From Nissolia schottii (taxonomy: Eukaryota > Streptophyta > Magnoliopsida > Fabales > Fabaceae): a stretch of DNA of 64,000 nucleotides. Below are positions 34,294 to 46,494 of this stretch, one piece after another. The stretch is taken from contig QANU01028958.1 of the NCBI GenBank assembly GCA_003254905.1, forward strand, positions 1 to 64,000, read 5' to 3'. A program made the translations under genes and the position numbers. The notes beneath the pieces are model-generated. The model made no database searches, was not told the origin of the DNA, and was given only the letters and a program-made list of their open reading frames with translations. Within the stretch, counting starts at the first letter, position 1, and each line of letters starts with the position of its first letter.

Positions 34294-34775
34294 GGTGGTG
34301 GCATCAAAGTAAATTTGCAGCAAAGAAATTTACAGCTAAATCCATAACAACTAAATTTGAAGTTGAATTCACAACAAATAAATTTGCAATTAAATTCGCA
34401 GTAAACTATTCACGAGAAAATCCATAGCAAAACAAACTCACGGCTAAAGTCGCAACAAAAAAATTTGCAGCTAAATCTTCAGCAAACTATTCACAGGAAA
34501 ATCGATAGCAAAACAAACTCGCAGCTAAATCAGCAGCAAAGAGAATACCCAAGAAAACTTGCAACAAACTAGTTTGCAAGAAAATCCACAACAAAATAAA
34601 TTTGCAAGAAAATCCATAGCAAAATTATTTCGCAACAAAATCGGTACCAAAGTAGCTTTCAAGAAAATTCACAACAAGAAAATTCATAGCGAAATTTGCA
34701 TGAAATGAAAGTCACAATGAAATTTGAAGCAAAGATCTGCAAGTAAGTTTACATATACTATTTTCTGTACATTTA
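32754..34775. mobile_element. Non-autonomous CACTA-like element with subterminal repeats
   Basis: The left end is CACTACAAAAAAATTGC (from 32754), a classic CACTA (En/Spm) terminus. It is followed to about 33190 by many degenerate copies of GCAAATTTTGCAG-like motifs. At 34300-34740 a matching zone of (T/G)CAGCTAAAT and GCAAC(A)AA motifs occurs, as expected for the other subterminal region. The right terminus is unclear: TTTTCTGTA near 34765-34773 resembles an eroded end. The middle (33200-34240) has no transposase and includes a (TAA)n run at 34241-34293. Confidence 0.5.
34241..34293. repeat. (TAA)n microsatellite
   Basis: About 17 uninterrupted TAA/AAT trinucleotide units inside the CACTA-like element. 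Confidence 0.95.
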
Positions 34776-34864
34776 GCTACGAAAATGGTGTGGGGGTTTA
34801 CACATGAAAATTGTTAATACTAATACGTGAGTTAGGGGCAAAATTTACAAACGTATAGTTTTTA

Positions 34865-35005
34865 TCCTAAAATTGACACACGTGGCACTGACTTCAGATA
34901 TTTCAAAAAGAAAAAACCTGAAATCGACATACGTCACTAACTCACTTTAGTATTTTGAATTAAAAAGAAAAACCTAAAATCATCACACGTAGCACTAATT
35001 TAAGG
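34865..35005. repeat. Three degenerate tandem units related to the GAAATCGCCAC hairpin family
   Basis: Three head-to-tail units start at about 34866, 34917 and 34973, each opening CCT(A/G)AAAT(T/C)(G/A) followed by ACACGTGGCACT or a variant. Two end in an A-rich AAAAAGAAAAA stretch. The opening resembles the TGAAATCGCCAC arms at 39.2 kb and in MSH7 intron 14. A CCCATATTTT motif follows at about 35036, as it does in the intron copy. Confidence 0.45.
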
Positions 35006-35912
35006 AACTGTACAATTGTAAATTTTACAATTGACCCATATTTTAGTTTTTACATATTTTTGGTCCATTTTTTTTTTTGTAAAAAATCCAAATGGTGTTG
35101 ACCGAATCTTTTGACATTTTTTTTTTCTCTAATATCTTACAAAATTATTTGTGGATATTTGAACTGCGAATTTATTATGTATTTCTCATTTAATCCGTTT
35201 ATTTAAAATTTTCCGGTTTGGTGCTCCCTCCTAACAAGTTGAGATACAATACCGTTACTAATTAACTAGTGCACCAAGTATCCCTCGGGCTGGTGAGAGA
35301 ATTGTAATCCGTACTCTATACACTCGATACTATATACTCTCCTGCTCCCATGCAAATTAAGTGATGGACCGCTAACGTTAACAACCACTGCACTTGTCAG
35401 AGAGGTGGGGATACTATACACTATATACTACTATATAGAGTAACAAACAAGGCCTTAAATTCTTTCCCACACCAAGACAGAATAGTGTAGTGGGTATGCC
35501 ATGGCCAATCATGAATGCGAATGTAACCTCACGTTACTATGCATGTGGGTAGAGCTGGAAGCGATTACTGCCAGTGAAGGTAACTTGTGATGATGAGGTA
35601 CGTAGCAATTATTAAACCAAACTCTCCTAACCGTCCAACTACACATTAAATACTATTCATCCCCCCTTTTTACATTTTGTTAGTAAAGATTATTTTATAA
35701 GGTTAATTGTGATCTATCAATCGTGTAAAAGATTTTTACACTATCATTCAATTAATTCATTTTAGTTATATAACTTTTAAAATAGTGAGTATAATAATCA
35801 ACTCTCTATATATATTTATTAATGTAACAGTATATAATTAGATAACTATATAAAAATATTTTACATTGTCAATACATTTAAATTAAATCATTATTTTATT
35901 GGTGCAATTTCC
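35006..35912. other. Spacer upstream of the glycine-rich protein gene
   Basis: AT-rich DNA with no supported gene; its right end grades into the promoter of the gene at 36028. Confidence 0.5.
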
Positions 35913-35950
35913 CATGCATGCAATTGGAGGACTATATAAATGCATGCACA
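35913..35950 (+). promoter_or_regulatory. Core promoter with RY motifs before the glycine-rich protein gene
   Basis: CATGCATG (35913-35920) is a perfect RY repeat, the site of B3 factors such as ABI3/FUS3. TATATAAA (35933-35940) is a TATA box about 90 bases before the ATG, and a second ATGCATGC follows at about 35940-35947. RY boxes this close to the TATA box suggest embryo- or seed-linked expression, which is inference. Confidence 0.5.
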
Positions 35951-36027
35951 TATGGCACAAATATTGTGAAGTAAGCTCACGATAGAATATAGACACATAG
36001 TTAAATTATATTATAAGATCTGATATC

Positions 36028-36450
36028 ATGGAGAGGAAGTTTATTTCGGTGGTTGTTGTAGGGATTTGTTTGGTGATTGGAATGTTCCAATCTGTGGAGG
36101 GAAGGAGCATGAAGAAAGACGCCAATGAAGATGTAAAGAAGCCGGAATGGTTCTTCGATAGCGTCCCTTCCGGAGGGTCCATCGGTGGAGGAGGCATTGG
36201 AGGAGGGTATGGTGGCGGTGGAGGCGGAGGCGACAGTGGAGGCCTCGGAGGAGGGTATGGAGGAGGAGCCGGTAGCGGTCTCGGTGGCGGATACGGAGGA
36301 GGAATAAGTAAAGGTGTAGGTGGCTATGCAGGGTTTTACAAAGGAATTGGTGGAGGCATTGGAGGGGTTGGTGTGGGTGCCGGTGTTATTGGTGGAGTTG
36401 GGGGTTTCATTGGAGGACATCACAAGGATGTTGATGCAAACAAGCCTTGA
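36028..36450 (+). CDS. Secreted glycine-rich protein
   Basis: Intronless 140-aa protein. Residues 1-25 form a signal peptide (MERKFISVVVVGICLVIGMF, cleavage likely after SVEG). A charged stretch follows (RSMKKDANEDVKKPEWFFD), then a glycine-rich body (about 47-130) built of GGxGGGYGGG-type repeats, and a polar tail (GGHHKDVDANKP). This is the layout of class I plant glycine-rich cell-wall proteins. The product is probably exported to the apoplast. The start is set by the signal peptide and by the TATA box about 90 bases upstream. Gly codons are mostly GGA/GGT/GGC in varied order, so the repeat is maintained at protein level rather than being a DNA microsatellite. No frame damage. Confidence 0.82.
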   Translation: MERKFISVVVVGICLVIGMFQSVEGRSMKKDANEDVKKPEWFFDSVPSGGSIGGGGIGGGYGGGGGGGDSGGLGGGYGGGAGSGLGGGYGGGISKGVGGYAGFYKGIGGGIGGVGVGAGVIGGVGGFIGGHHKDVDANKP

Positions 36451-36965
36451 AAAAGTCCAGGGAGTGAAATTTGATTTGATTTTATTGTATTTGTGTTTTT
36501 ATGTCCTTAAGTAGTTTTCGCATAATTAAGTGTTTTTAGTTTATTTTATTTCCAATAATTATGTTAATCTGTCCTCCAAATAAGTAAATCTATGTAGCTA
36601 CCAAGATATGCTTCGGATTTCACCGTGTGTAACAAATTCCAAAAATGTGTAATTCTACGTAATGTGATCAGTAATGTTTGAATGTTTGACGGATATCTTG
36701 TGGTTGTGGCTGTGGGTGGAGTTTATGTAATGTATGTTTGTATTGGGAATGAACAGTTTTACAATTTGTTTAGAAGATATATAATAAAAATAAAACCAAT
36801 ACTACACAGAGCATCGCCAAACCTCTCCGTCTGAGCTCATTGGAAAGTCTTTAGATCTTTCCAGGGACTATTAGTGTATGAGAATGTATGCTATCTCCGC
36901 TAGAAATTAAAACGGTCCCCCAGTTTGGCGTGATGTACATTGCTTAGGAGCCTCCCTCGGTGGGG

Positions 36966-37402
36966 GTGGTTTAAGGTTAACGTGGACGGCTCAGTTACCC
37001 GTTTTGATGGCAATGCATCTTGTGGTGGGATAATTACCAATCATTATGAGAATTTTTTCTCTGCATTTAGCTATAATCTTGGGTCCAATTTTGTCATGTC
37101 CGATTGATTTTTGTCATGGTTTTATTGGCATGGTTTTCAACAAGTGATCATTGAATTGGACTCAAAATGTGTTGTAAACTTCCTTCATCATTTGCGGCAT
37201 TCCAAGCATCCTTGCTCACTGTTAGGGAAAGTTATTAATGGCATTATGCAGTCTGATTGGAGCGTTTAGATTAAACATGTATCAGGGAAACAAACTTCTG
37301 TGTTGATGTATTGGCTAAGTATGGTCACAATTGTCCGATGGTCTTCTACCTCTATGAGTCAATTCCTAAAATGTTTGTCCCGTGCTTTGTTAGCTGATAG
37401 GT
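36966..37402 (+). mobile_element. LINE remnant: RNase H-like domain
   Basis: Plus-strand frames give WFKVNVDGSVTRFDGNASCGG (first catalytic Asp in NVDGS), then a TGA, then VIIELDSKCVVNFL, a TAG and, one frame over, REtNFCVDVLAKYGH-type sequence. These are the motifs of the RVT_3/RNase H domain at the 3' end of plant non-LTR retrotransposon polyproteins. At least two stops and one frameshift separate them. Upstream sequence to about 36800 may belong to the same copy, and A-rich sequence near 37540 may be its tail. Decayed, 5'-truncated copy. Confidence 0.75.
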
Positions 37403-39146
37403 CTGACACTATGTTTCCCCGTGTTGTGGTGCTGTACGCAGTCCTTGTCTTTTATAACCGTGTTACAATTTTCTTTTCATCTTTTTTTTATATTCAATTT
37501 GTTTTCTTTTCATCTTATAGCCTTGATTTACTCGTTCTTAAAAGAAAAAACATATTTTAAACCGTCCGTTATTTGTACACTCCAAATATTAACATTTTAT
37601 GTACACCACACAGGAAAACATACATTACAAAATAAATAAACAAGTATTATTAAACACATAAGTGAGCAATATTAAACACACGCATATTCATACATGCACA
37701 AAACAAAGAAACAAACATTATCAAACACATAAACAAACAATATTAAATACACGTGTGACTGTACACACATAAATGTCTGTTGACAATGTTTGTTTCTCCA
37801 TTGTGTAATGCTTATTTCTTTATTTTGATAATTTTTAAAGTGTACAAAAAATATACTTTTTATTTTTATTTTAAAAGGAATAGATCTACATTGAAAAAGA
37901 TTACAAATGCCTGCCATCACCGTGATGATGCTTGAAGAGTTGTCTCAGCAATAATTTTAGGCACAGTTCATTAGTATTCATTGATGTCAACATACATAAT
38001 CCTTTATGTAAATTAATTAATATGTGAGATGTATATTACATAAATTGCAGCCAACATTACTCCCAAAGAAAAAAAAAAAAAAGAAGATGTTTCGGTGCAA
38101 TAAGAGGAGCTGGGTGCACTTCTACTGCGACGCACTCAAAGTGGCCGTTGAATAATTAAGAATAATACATGGCTTTCTGTACAGAACGAATACCCATATT
38201 TTCATTGAATGAAATCCATAAACTTGTGGATTTGTCGGTCAAGCCTTGTGCAGCGAAGTCAACCTCTTACTCCTGCAAAGTTTGTGTGGATATAATAGGA
38301 TGAGATTTTTCCATGGATATAGTTCCAGGAGTACTTCGCATTCAAGTATCGTGTGGACGAGCTCTTGAGAATTACTCAAATATAATTTTGGAGAATTTCA
38401 CTTCAAAATTATTTCTGCAAGTATAACTTTAAGTAGTACCATGATAAACTCTTAAGAATGATATATTTTGTACGACTTTTAGCATACCATTCTAGCTCTA
38501 TTCTTCTTGTTCTTGACTTTCTCTTGTTCAATTTGTCTTTTGTCTTCCTTTTGTTAGTTTGTTAAACTCTTTCCTAGGCCATATTTTCCAACCCATGATT
38601 GTTACACCAAAATTCAATCCAAGTTATGCTATTTGAACTTATTATAATTAAAATATTATGTGTTGACTATTATTATTTATTTATCATTAAATGAGATCAT
38701 AATGAAATATAGACCCTATCAAAATTTCTTTTAATAGTAAATGAGAATTGAATTGACACAATATCTTATACACAATAAATACAAATATCATTATGTGAAA
38801 GTTACATATGCAAAATTTATAAAAGTGGGAATACTATGTCTTCCTGCTTTTCCCCATATGATACACGGACAAATTCTTTCGTGCATGATGGAGCAAAATA
38901 ATTCATGTCTCACATTAGATCTAAAGTATTGATAGTTTTCTTTCTCCATTACTTTCTTCATCTAAAAAAAATTAATGTTTTGAATTTTATGTGGTGCACG
39001 AATTCTTAAGTTTCATGCTGGATAAATTTTTTTTTATCTATGATACATCTCTAATCGGGGGGTTTTGACATTTAAGTGGGTTTGGGGGGAAAATTCCGAA
39101 TATATGGGTTGGAATGAGAAATTACGAAAGTGTGGGACAAATTTTT
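37403..39146. other. Spacer with a small A/C-rich repeat cluster
   Basis: No supported gene. 37640-37760 has four imperfect copies of a CAA-TATTAAACACA motif. The rest is AT-rich. Confidence 0.5.
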
Positions 39147-39337
39147 GAAATCGCCATTGTGCAAGGCGATTTCAGAAAATCCGAAAAAAAAAATTCAGAG
39201 TCTGAAATCGCCACCTCCTGTGGCGATTTCAAACTTAAAAAAAAATTTCAGATGTCTAAAATCGCCACCCCCTGTGGCGATTTCAAACTTAAAAAAAAAT
39301 TTAGACGTTTGAAATCGCCACAGGGGGTGGCGATTTC
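39147..39337. repeat. Array of four GAAATCGCCAC hairpin palindromes
   Basis: Four palindromes at 39147-39173, 39204-39230, 39258-39284 and 39311-39337, each 27 bases. The best have 11-base arms GAAATCGCCAC and GTGGCGATTTC around a 5-base loop (CTCCT, CCCCT, AGGGG); the first has 9-base arms and a 9-base loop. Starts are 57, 54 and 53 bases apart. Spacers are A-rich (CAAACTTAAAAAAAAATTT). The fourth has the complementary loop, so it is inverted relative to the third, and the DNA between these two forms a further inverted pair (GGCGATTTCAAAC / GTTTGAAATCGCC). A continuous plus-strand frame crosses the array but has the composition of the repeat, so I do not call it a gene. Confidence 0.85.
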
Positions 39338-42300
39338 AGACAAAACACCACACATTCGTAATTTTTTTGAATGGACCATACTATGAGATTATAAATTTAT
39401 TAAGGTCATAAATATGTAAAAAATCCCTCTAATTGGTGGCCACGTGTTTTTTGAGAACTTTATTGAAAATCACTGCTTAGGTGTCATTCCCACCCAAATA
39501 ACTGGTAAACATGAATGGCCCTCATTGGAATTTTTGTCAAAAGAGTCATTAGAATTCAATATTTTCCCTATTCCGTTCTTGTGGATACACATATAATGAA
39601 GCTGTCCTTTTTTTAAGTAGTAGATGAAATTTTGGCGTATCAAAGATTATGCTTTTCAGACACATTTTCTAGCCAAAGTTAACTAAACGTGTTATCTTAA
39701 TCTTGTTACCAATTGATTTTTCAATAAGATTCATAAACCTCCATTACTTTAAGAGAAGAGAAAAAAAAAAGGTTTGGAAGATTAAGAGAAGAGAAAAAGA
39801 GAGGAGTTCAATATTAAGCACACACCACTACCTTAATTAAAATTAATTAGCATCTGAATAAAACTTACTATTTCTGGTTTGGGTCTTTCTTTCTTTTTAA
39901 TTATCTATCACATTAGTCAATTTAAGCAAATTAAATAACTTAATATTATTAAGGTTTAATTATAAGAAATATTTATTAAAACACTCGTATTTAATATTTA
40001 ATTAATTTATTTCTTTATTATCTTAACTTGTAAAATGTATGTTACGTTTTGTAATATGTATGTTACGTTTTGTAATATGTGAAAGGTCAAATTAAAAAAT
40101 TAATAATAATTTTTTTTATTAATACATGTGATATGAATAAATAAAAATTATTTAATGTCAAATATAAAGTTGACTAGAAACAATCTATTCATAGAGTTGA
40201 GCAGAGGCAACCTGGCCTGTGTTTAATTTTGACCTTTAGGTGCACCAACAGTCAAACAAAAGTCAGCAGTCGAAGGTCAATTTTTGTTTTTTTCCCCTCT
40301 TTTTCGGTTGGCTAATGGAGCAGAAACCCACCAAAGAGACGTGGGTATTTCAGAGCTTTCTCCATCAATTTGAAGGGAAAAAAAAATCTAGCATAATCAA
40401 TCTCTCTCAGATTGAAGTTAGAAGAATACACAAGCAGATCCATCATCATCCATGAGTCAGATTCACTATATATCTTACAATAACTTGACTTTTTCATACT
40501 ATAAAAATCACTTTTTCAACAAAATAGTTTTAACTTTAGAGTTTAATTGTTATATATTAAAACTGACAAGGTAAAACTCTTTATATTTATTTAATTAAAT
40601 TAAAATACATAATTTTTAAATAATAAATAAAAAGTTTATCATCTTTATTTATGTGTTAAAATTTGATTAAATAACATAATAAATACATAATTATTAAACT
40701 CTTAACTTTATGTAATGTATGACCTTGCTTACTTATTAATAGATTAACTTTGTGGGAGTGACTTTATTATTAATTAAAAGATATTTTCAGTGATATTTTG
40801 ATTATAATTTATTTTGTCTACCAAAATGTCAAGTATTATTTATAGGAAGTGTTAAGGAGGATTAATAAAAAGATTTTGTAAATAAATATATATAATGTCA
40901 TTAATTTGTATTTTCATTCGCATTTGCAATGTCAGTATACAGCAAAATCTCTCTCTTCATATTTCCATATTAGATCGTGCTTACTTGGCAGTGGATGCCA
41001 CATGTGCTTCATTGATTTTCATGCCCTAAAAAGTTAAATGTGGTATTAAAATGCAGGTAGACCTTTTCTTTTTCTTTTTCTTTTTCTGTCAAAAAGTTTA
41101 GGTGGGATAAATATTGGTATTTCACTAAGATTAGGACACTAATATCACTTACAGAGATATTTATAAATTATTCACTAACAGTGTAATTCAAACTCTCACC
41201 ATTTTAAGATAAAAACCTCAATGTTAACTAACTGTGTTACTTTTTGTTGACAAATGCTAGGTAGACAAATTAATAATATCAATTTAGCTCATAATTAGTT
41301 ATACAGTATTAATGAAGATCATAGAAATATGAGACATTATTCTTATGTGTCTAAACTCTAACATCCTAGAGAGTGCTTACTAAAAATGGTTTGGCAGTGA
41401 GAGATTTAGACAATATGCAAAATGTTAAGAGTTTTAAACCTAAGTGTTATTGATGTATAAAAAATAGAGTCCGTTGAAAAGTTGTTCTTCATAAACACAA
41501 TAACATTCACCTTAATGTAATTCAAAATTAATTTTACTATTAATAAAGTAATTGGGCAAGTTCAACTGTCATTTAATCACAATTTTTTGAACTAATATCC
41601 CCCTCTAAAGAGACACAAATTGTTCATTTCATTTTTAAATTTTTGATATTTTAAATTTTATCATTCCATTTAATTTTTTTTAGTGTCTCTTGGGACACCC
41701 ATTTGCTAGTATTTCATTACACGACTGATATATCAAACTTTTTAAACCAATTCTAGAAAAAGAGGTGACCAAAGGAATGCATGACAAAGCATCTAACAGA
41801 ACGAAAAGCAGGTGGGGCTCTACCAAAAGCAATAAAAACTTTTAGGATAATACATTATTTAATTTTAGGATAATAATGTGTATATACATGTCAACATTTT
41901 TAACTATATATTTTTTACATGATCAGGGTATCTACTGATGTAAGTCTGGTAGCTAATTTTTTTATTAACTTGTAGGCATTTTTAAGAATAAGACAATTGA
42001 TCTAAAAATTTAAAACTATTTTGTATCCAAAATAAAAAATTAAACTCTTGACATTTAATTAAAGAATGATGAACTCCTTATGCTAAACCATAAGTTACAA
42101 TATTTCTAACTATATGAGTGCAGATAGCAAATCAAATTGGTCATGACATGACGAAAGAGTATAATGAATTTGTACCTTCTCTAAATCGTGTTGATTGATT
42201 TGGATCGATATCAATGTATTTACCATCCACCCAAAAAAAAAATATCAATATCTTTATCCACTTCATCCCTATACCACCTTTGCTTCCCTCTAAAATAAGT

Positions 42301-43015
42301 AAATTACAGTAGTACTTACATATATAATTATTAGTAAAAAGATCAGTACTTATTGTTACTGGCGGTTAGTGGGGGTTTAAACCATCACTAAGCATTGATA
42401 TAAAAGCAATACAACAAGTGGGCATAAATCAACAAAATATTTGCAATCTATACAATTAAGTTAGGCATAAAGTAGAATCTTAAGACACATTAATCGTATC
42501 TGATTATCTCAATCTTATAACAAATCCATACGTCAACATCAAATCCCCAACTAAATTTCACTGCATTGTATCCTTCTCTAGTGACAAATTTAAAATCACC
42601 ATATGCAATTTTTATGATAAAATAATTGCTCGTTAACGTATAATATTGCATGCTATATATATAGTTGAGTTGAAAGATTCCAATACCTAAGAGAAATTCA
42701 AGCTTCAAGGATTACTTATACTTATGTTGGTTGGCTTAAAGGTGGCGAGCTCAAGCACTTATCGGATTGAATAACTACAGATCAATAATAGGTTGCCCAA
42801 GCACAAATCAGCGCACATTGTCCTTTTATAAATAAATTAATCAAATGCCAAAGAGTATAAAGACACTACATCCCATGAAAATAGAATCTCTAACCCATGT
42901 ATACATGGTCAGTTATATTCCTAGCTAGCTAGCATGTAGTTGATTGTCTTGTAAATTGTTGTGAGACTAAATACTTGTAAGTGGAATTTGTTAAAGCATG
43001 AGAATATGGAACAAG
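39338..43015. other. AT-rich spacer
   Basis: No supported gene or complete element in 3.7 kb. A 21-base unit (starting ATGTATGTTACG) is tandemly doubled at about 40035-40076. Short frames near 40240-40500 have no domain. Confidence 0.6.
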
Positions 43016-43569
43016 GGTGATGACTAACTTGGTCCCACCTATGTTTTCATTGGTTCTTAGTTTTTAATTTTAGAAATGATTCCATGTCAATTTTTTAATA
43101 ATTACAATTAGAGTTATTTTATTTTTTATTTTACAATGAAAGTCACTTGTCAAAATGTCTTGTTTTCTTAACCTAATTATATAGAAAGTGAGAGATCCAC
43201 AATGACGAAATGCTTCTAGCAGCCTGCAAGTAAATGTAAAATTGGGCCTCGTACATCCGATGAACATAGTGTTGAATTCTTTATTTCTAGGTATAATTAT
43301 CTCGTTTCACAATGAATGAGAATTTAACTTGTGATTGGCAATGCTTACATTCTTCTCAATGTGTCCTGTAGTGGAAGCTTTGCCTAATCAAGTAATAGAG
43401 GAGAACTATAAGACATTTTGACAAGTGATTCTCATTACAAAATAAAAAATAAAATAACTCTAATTGTAATTATTAAAAAATTGACATAGGGTTTTTAGAA
43501 TTAAAAATTAAGAACCAACGAAGGTCTAAAACATACTTGGGACCAAGTTAACCATCACCATGGCACAAG
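43007..43569. mobile_element. Mutator-like MITE with about 150-bp TIRs
   Basis: The left arm (43016-43165) and right arm (43411-43559) are inverted copies over about 150 bases, opening GGTGATG and sharing TAACTTGGTCCCA, GTCAATTTTTTAATAATTAC and AATTAGAGTTATTTTATTTT. The element is flanked by TGGAACAAG (43007-43015) and TGGCACAAG (43561-43569), a 9-base target duplication with one mismatch, as made by Mutator-like transposases. The interior of about 245 bases has no gene. Confidence 0.8.
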
Positions 43570-43861
43570 TATGCGAGTAATGGCGGATCTAGGTGTGGGT
43601 CCCTTGTATTGAAAGTCTTCATTTCGTGAAGGTTGGATATTGTGTTTCATGAGTATAGCGGCAATACAAGAGTTCTCATTATGGAGGGTTTACAACTTTG
43701 TCTATAAAAGTTGTCATGGTGGAGGGTTTGCAACTTTGATCTCTAAAATTGTAGTATTGGTGATTGTAATGTTTACTCACAGATTAAATGAATTTGGTAC
43801 ATTCTCATCTATGGATATAGGAAATTGAGGTCGACCATGTAATTCTCATGCTTCTTTGCTT

Positions 43862-44002
43862 CACTACTAAAAAGATGTTGAATACTGGAGGGTTTTAGTT
43901 GCGAATATATTTGCCCTTATTATTTGCAAATTTTATGCCCCTTATCTGTCAATAAATGCTTTTTTCGACTCTAGTGATGAAGAACGTCAAAATTTCTAGT
44001 AG
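43862..44002. mobile_element. Possible miniature CACTA-type element
   Basis: The left end CACTACTAAAAAG (43862) is matched by the inverted right end TTTCTAGTAG (to 44002), 9 of 10 bases from CTACTA onward; the last two bases of the right terminus are missing. CACTACTAGAAAT-like ends are known from plant CACTA elements. At 141 bases it is a remnant at best. Confidence 0.35.
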
Positions 44003-44879
44003 ATAAATAATTATTTGCCTCATAGGGACGCAACACATCAGCGCCCTTTGTGAGTTTCCAGGTCTCGCGTGGTAGAGGTGGGTTTCAAAGTTGCCTAAAA
44101 ACCAAGACGAGGTGTTGGAATGCAATTCCTTTCTTTTCTATTCTTCAAAATCCCCTAAGCCATGAATTGTGAATTGTCTTATAATTCTTAAATCTGATAA
44201 ATAAATTTTTTCCGCCAATAGAATTTGGCACTTAGTGTAACCAACATATTATTGACGAACGTATTCTCTGATAATTACTAAATTATAAATTATCAAGGAA
44301 AAAAGTTACCCATGGTAATTGTTATTTTTTAATAAATGTTAGGGTTAGGATTATGGTTTAGGTTATTAAATTTTTCGTTTATCATATTTTTTAATAAACA
44401 ATTACAACATAAGCACATTACCAAAATTTGACATGTGATGTATCCAACGAATTAGAAGACCCACATATAGACCAAAACAAAATAGATTTGCAACTTACAC
44501 ACACTTACCATTACACACACTTGAATGGTGCATTTGCCCATTTACTTTGTTATGGAAATGGTCACCTCAGTTTTATTTAATATTTTCTGCGCTCACTTTT
44601 TAAGTATTTAATGACACTACGATAAAAAAAAATATAGTGTGTAGATAAAATTAACATTGACTAGCTAGTATTATAGTAATTAAGTGTTATTGAGAGTATA
44701 AGAGATGACAAAAAATAAACTTGTAAAAGAAATACATTTAATTTTTTTAATATACTCAAATGAAAAATGATCTTCGACAAATTTTTGTTTAAGAAATGAC
44801 AACAAAAAATGAACAGAGAGAGTATATAAATGATGACATAAATGATGACAACCTTCCGACAACTTTAAGGAACATTTAT

Positions 44880-45116
44880 TACTTCCTCCGGTCTATTTTA
44901 ACTGTTATTTTAACCAATTTTTCTTGGTATAAATTATCAGTTCTTTTCACTTTTCAAAGTAAAATTTATTGTTATATTTACAATTGTACCCATAATTTAT
45001 TAGTCTTGAAGATAATAACATTTTAATATTATCTCCCTCTTTATTATGAAATACTTTCAAATTAAATAAGGGTATTTTAGTAAACAAAGTGACACTTAAA
45101 ATGAAGTCGGGGAGTA
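44880..45116. mobile_element. Stowaway-type MITE
   Basis: The left end CTTCCTCCGGTCTATTTTAA and the inverted right end CTCCCCGACTTCATTTTAA are imperfect TIRs of the CTCCCTCCGTYYY... Stowaway (Tc1/mariner) type, flanked by the TA dinucleotide on each side (44880-44881, 45115-45116). 233 bases, AT-rich, non-coding. Confidence 0.65.
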
Positions 45117-46132
45117 TAATGTAATTCACCCTTCTAAAATTACATTCATTGAAGACTACTTTATTCGTTGTCCAAATCTCAATAAATTAAAGCTGAAACA
45201 CTACAAAAAAAATGCAGAATTGAGGGGGTTTTATAGAGGAGCTTACGCAAAACTGCCACAACTTATAAAGGAAGGACAACTTTTATTTACTTTTGAAACC
45301 ACATTTTTACGTTATTTTTTTAGTGTTGCTTGCCTTCTCTGCTCTGCCCTCACACTACTATGAGCTGCTCCACCCTTTCCCTCGCTGATCACCGGCATCT
45401 ACTCCACCTACTCCTCTGCCGCCACCAAACAGTTAGTGTGTTACCGTCGTTCTTCTCTTTCCCTTTCAATTCTTTGCATTATTTTTTCTTCTTTCCAATT
45501 TTCCGTGCCCTAGTTGTATTCAATCGTCTACTCCAACAAAAATTGAGTTGGATATGACTCGAGGAACTGAAGATCATTCTAAAATATCCCCTAATGATGT
45601 GATTGGTAGAGTGCTAAGGCCAGAACATTCTGGGAGGGTACGATGCATGGATATGGGATCAGTTCCCACTAACACATTTAGAAACACTCGCATCCCAATA
45701 GCATCAAATTGTTGTGCTTCATTATCTTCTATCAACTGGCAAGAGAAATATGTTCAATTGGAATCTCAAGTACAAGGAGCAATGAATGCACTAAAGACTT
45801 ACATGATATTGAAGGAAGGAAAAATCCCTGAAGAACTTGCTGGTTTCTTTGGTTCTTAATCACTGGTAAATGTAACATCACTTTCATATATTTATCTACT
45901 AAATCTTGGACCCCACTTTCATATATGAATAAAGTTGTAAACTGTTTGTTGGTTTCCAATATGTCTAGTGTTTTTATTTTTGCTTGGAATATAAATGTTT
46001 CTCTTGATGCATTATTTCTTTTGTGGACTGATTTGTTTTAATAGATATAACAAAGTTATTATTGTTGACTAATTTGTTTTAGTAGATATAGGAAAGTTAT
46101 TAGTGTAGATTGATTTATTTTAGTATATATAG

Positions 46133-46385
46133 TAATAGTGTGTAACACTTTTAACTTAACTAAGAAATCAGTTAGTGAATTAGTTTGTAACCAATTAGTT
46201 AGTTAGCATTGATTATGCAGTTAGTTATGACAGCTAGCTTGCACCTCAAGTTAGTGCAATGTATATATAAGGCATATAGCCATTTGAATGAAGATCAACT
46301 CATTCATTCTTTCCTAAATTCGTGTTTCTGTTTTTCTGATTCTGCAACTTCTCTTTCTTTCTTTCTTGCTGCACAAGATTTATCA
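46133..46385 (+). repeat. Copia 5' LTR
   Basis: 253 bases, starting TAATAG and ending TTATCA, so the terminal dinucleotides are TA...CA rather than TG...CA. A TATATATAAGG TATA box lies near 46262 and the R/U5 part carries a TTTCTTTCTTTC tract. It differs from the 3' LTR by about 8 substitutions and a 19-base insertion present only in the 3' LTR. Confidence 0.9.
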
Positions 46386-46494
46386 TGGTATCATTCGCTT
46401 CTTCATCGCTTCCACTCTTCTTCAATCCTGCATCACTTCTTCTCTACAATTCTTCGATTTGTAACTGAAGATTCTTCATCTTGTTCCCTTCCAT

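Noticed and set aside
36001..36423. Ser/Thr-rich minus-strand frame over the glycine-rich protein gene
   Set aside because: Antisense of GGN glycine codons; the plus frame has a signal peptide, a TATA box and a sensible end.
39114..39386. 90-codon plus-strand protein with CGDFKLKKKF repeats
   Set aside because: The frame exists only because hairpin units and A-runs happen to lack stops; its composition is that of the DNA repeat.
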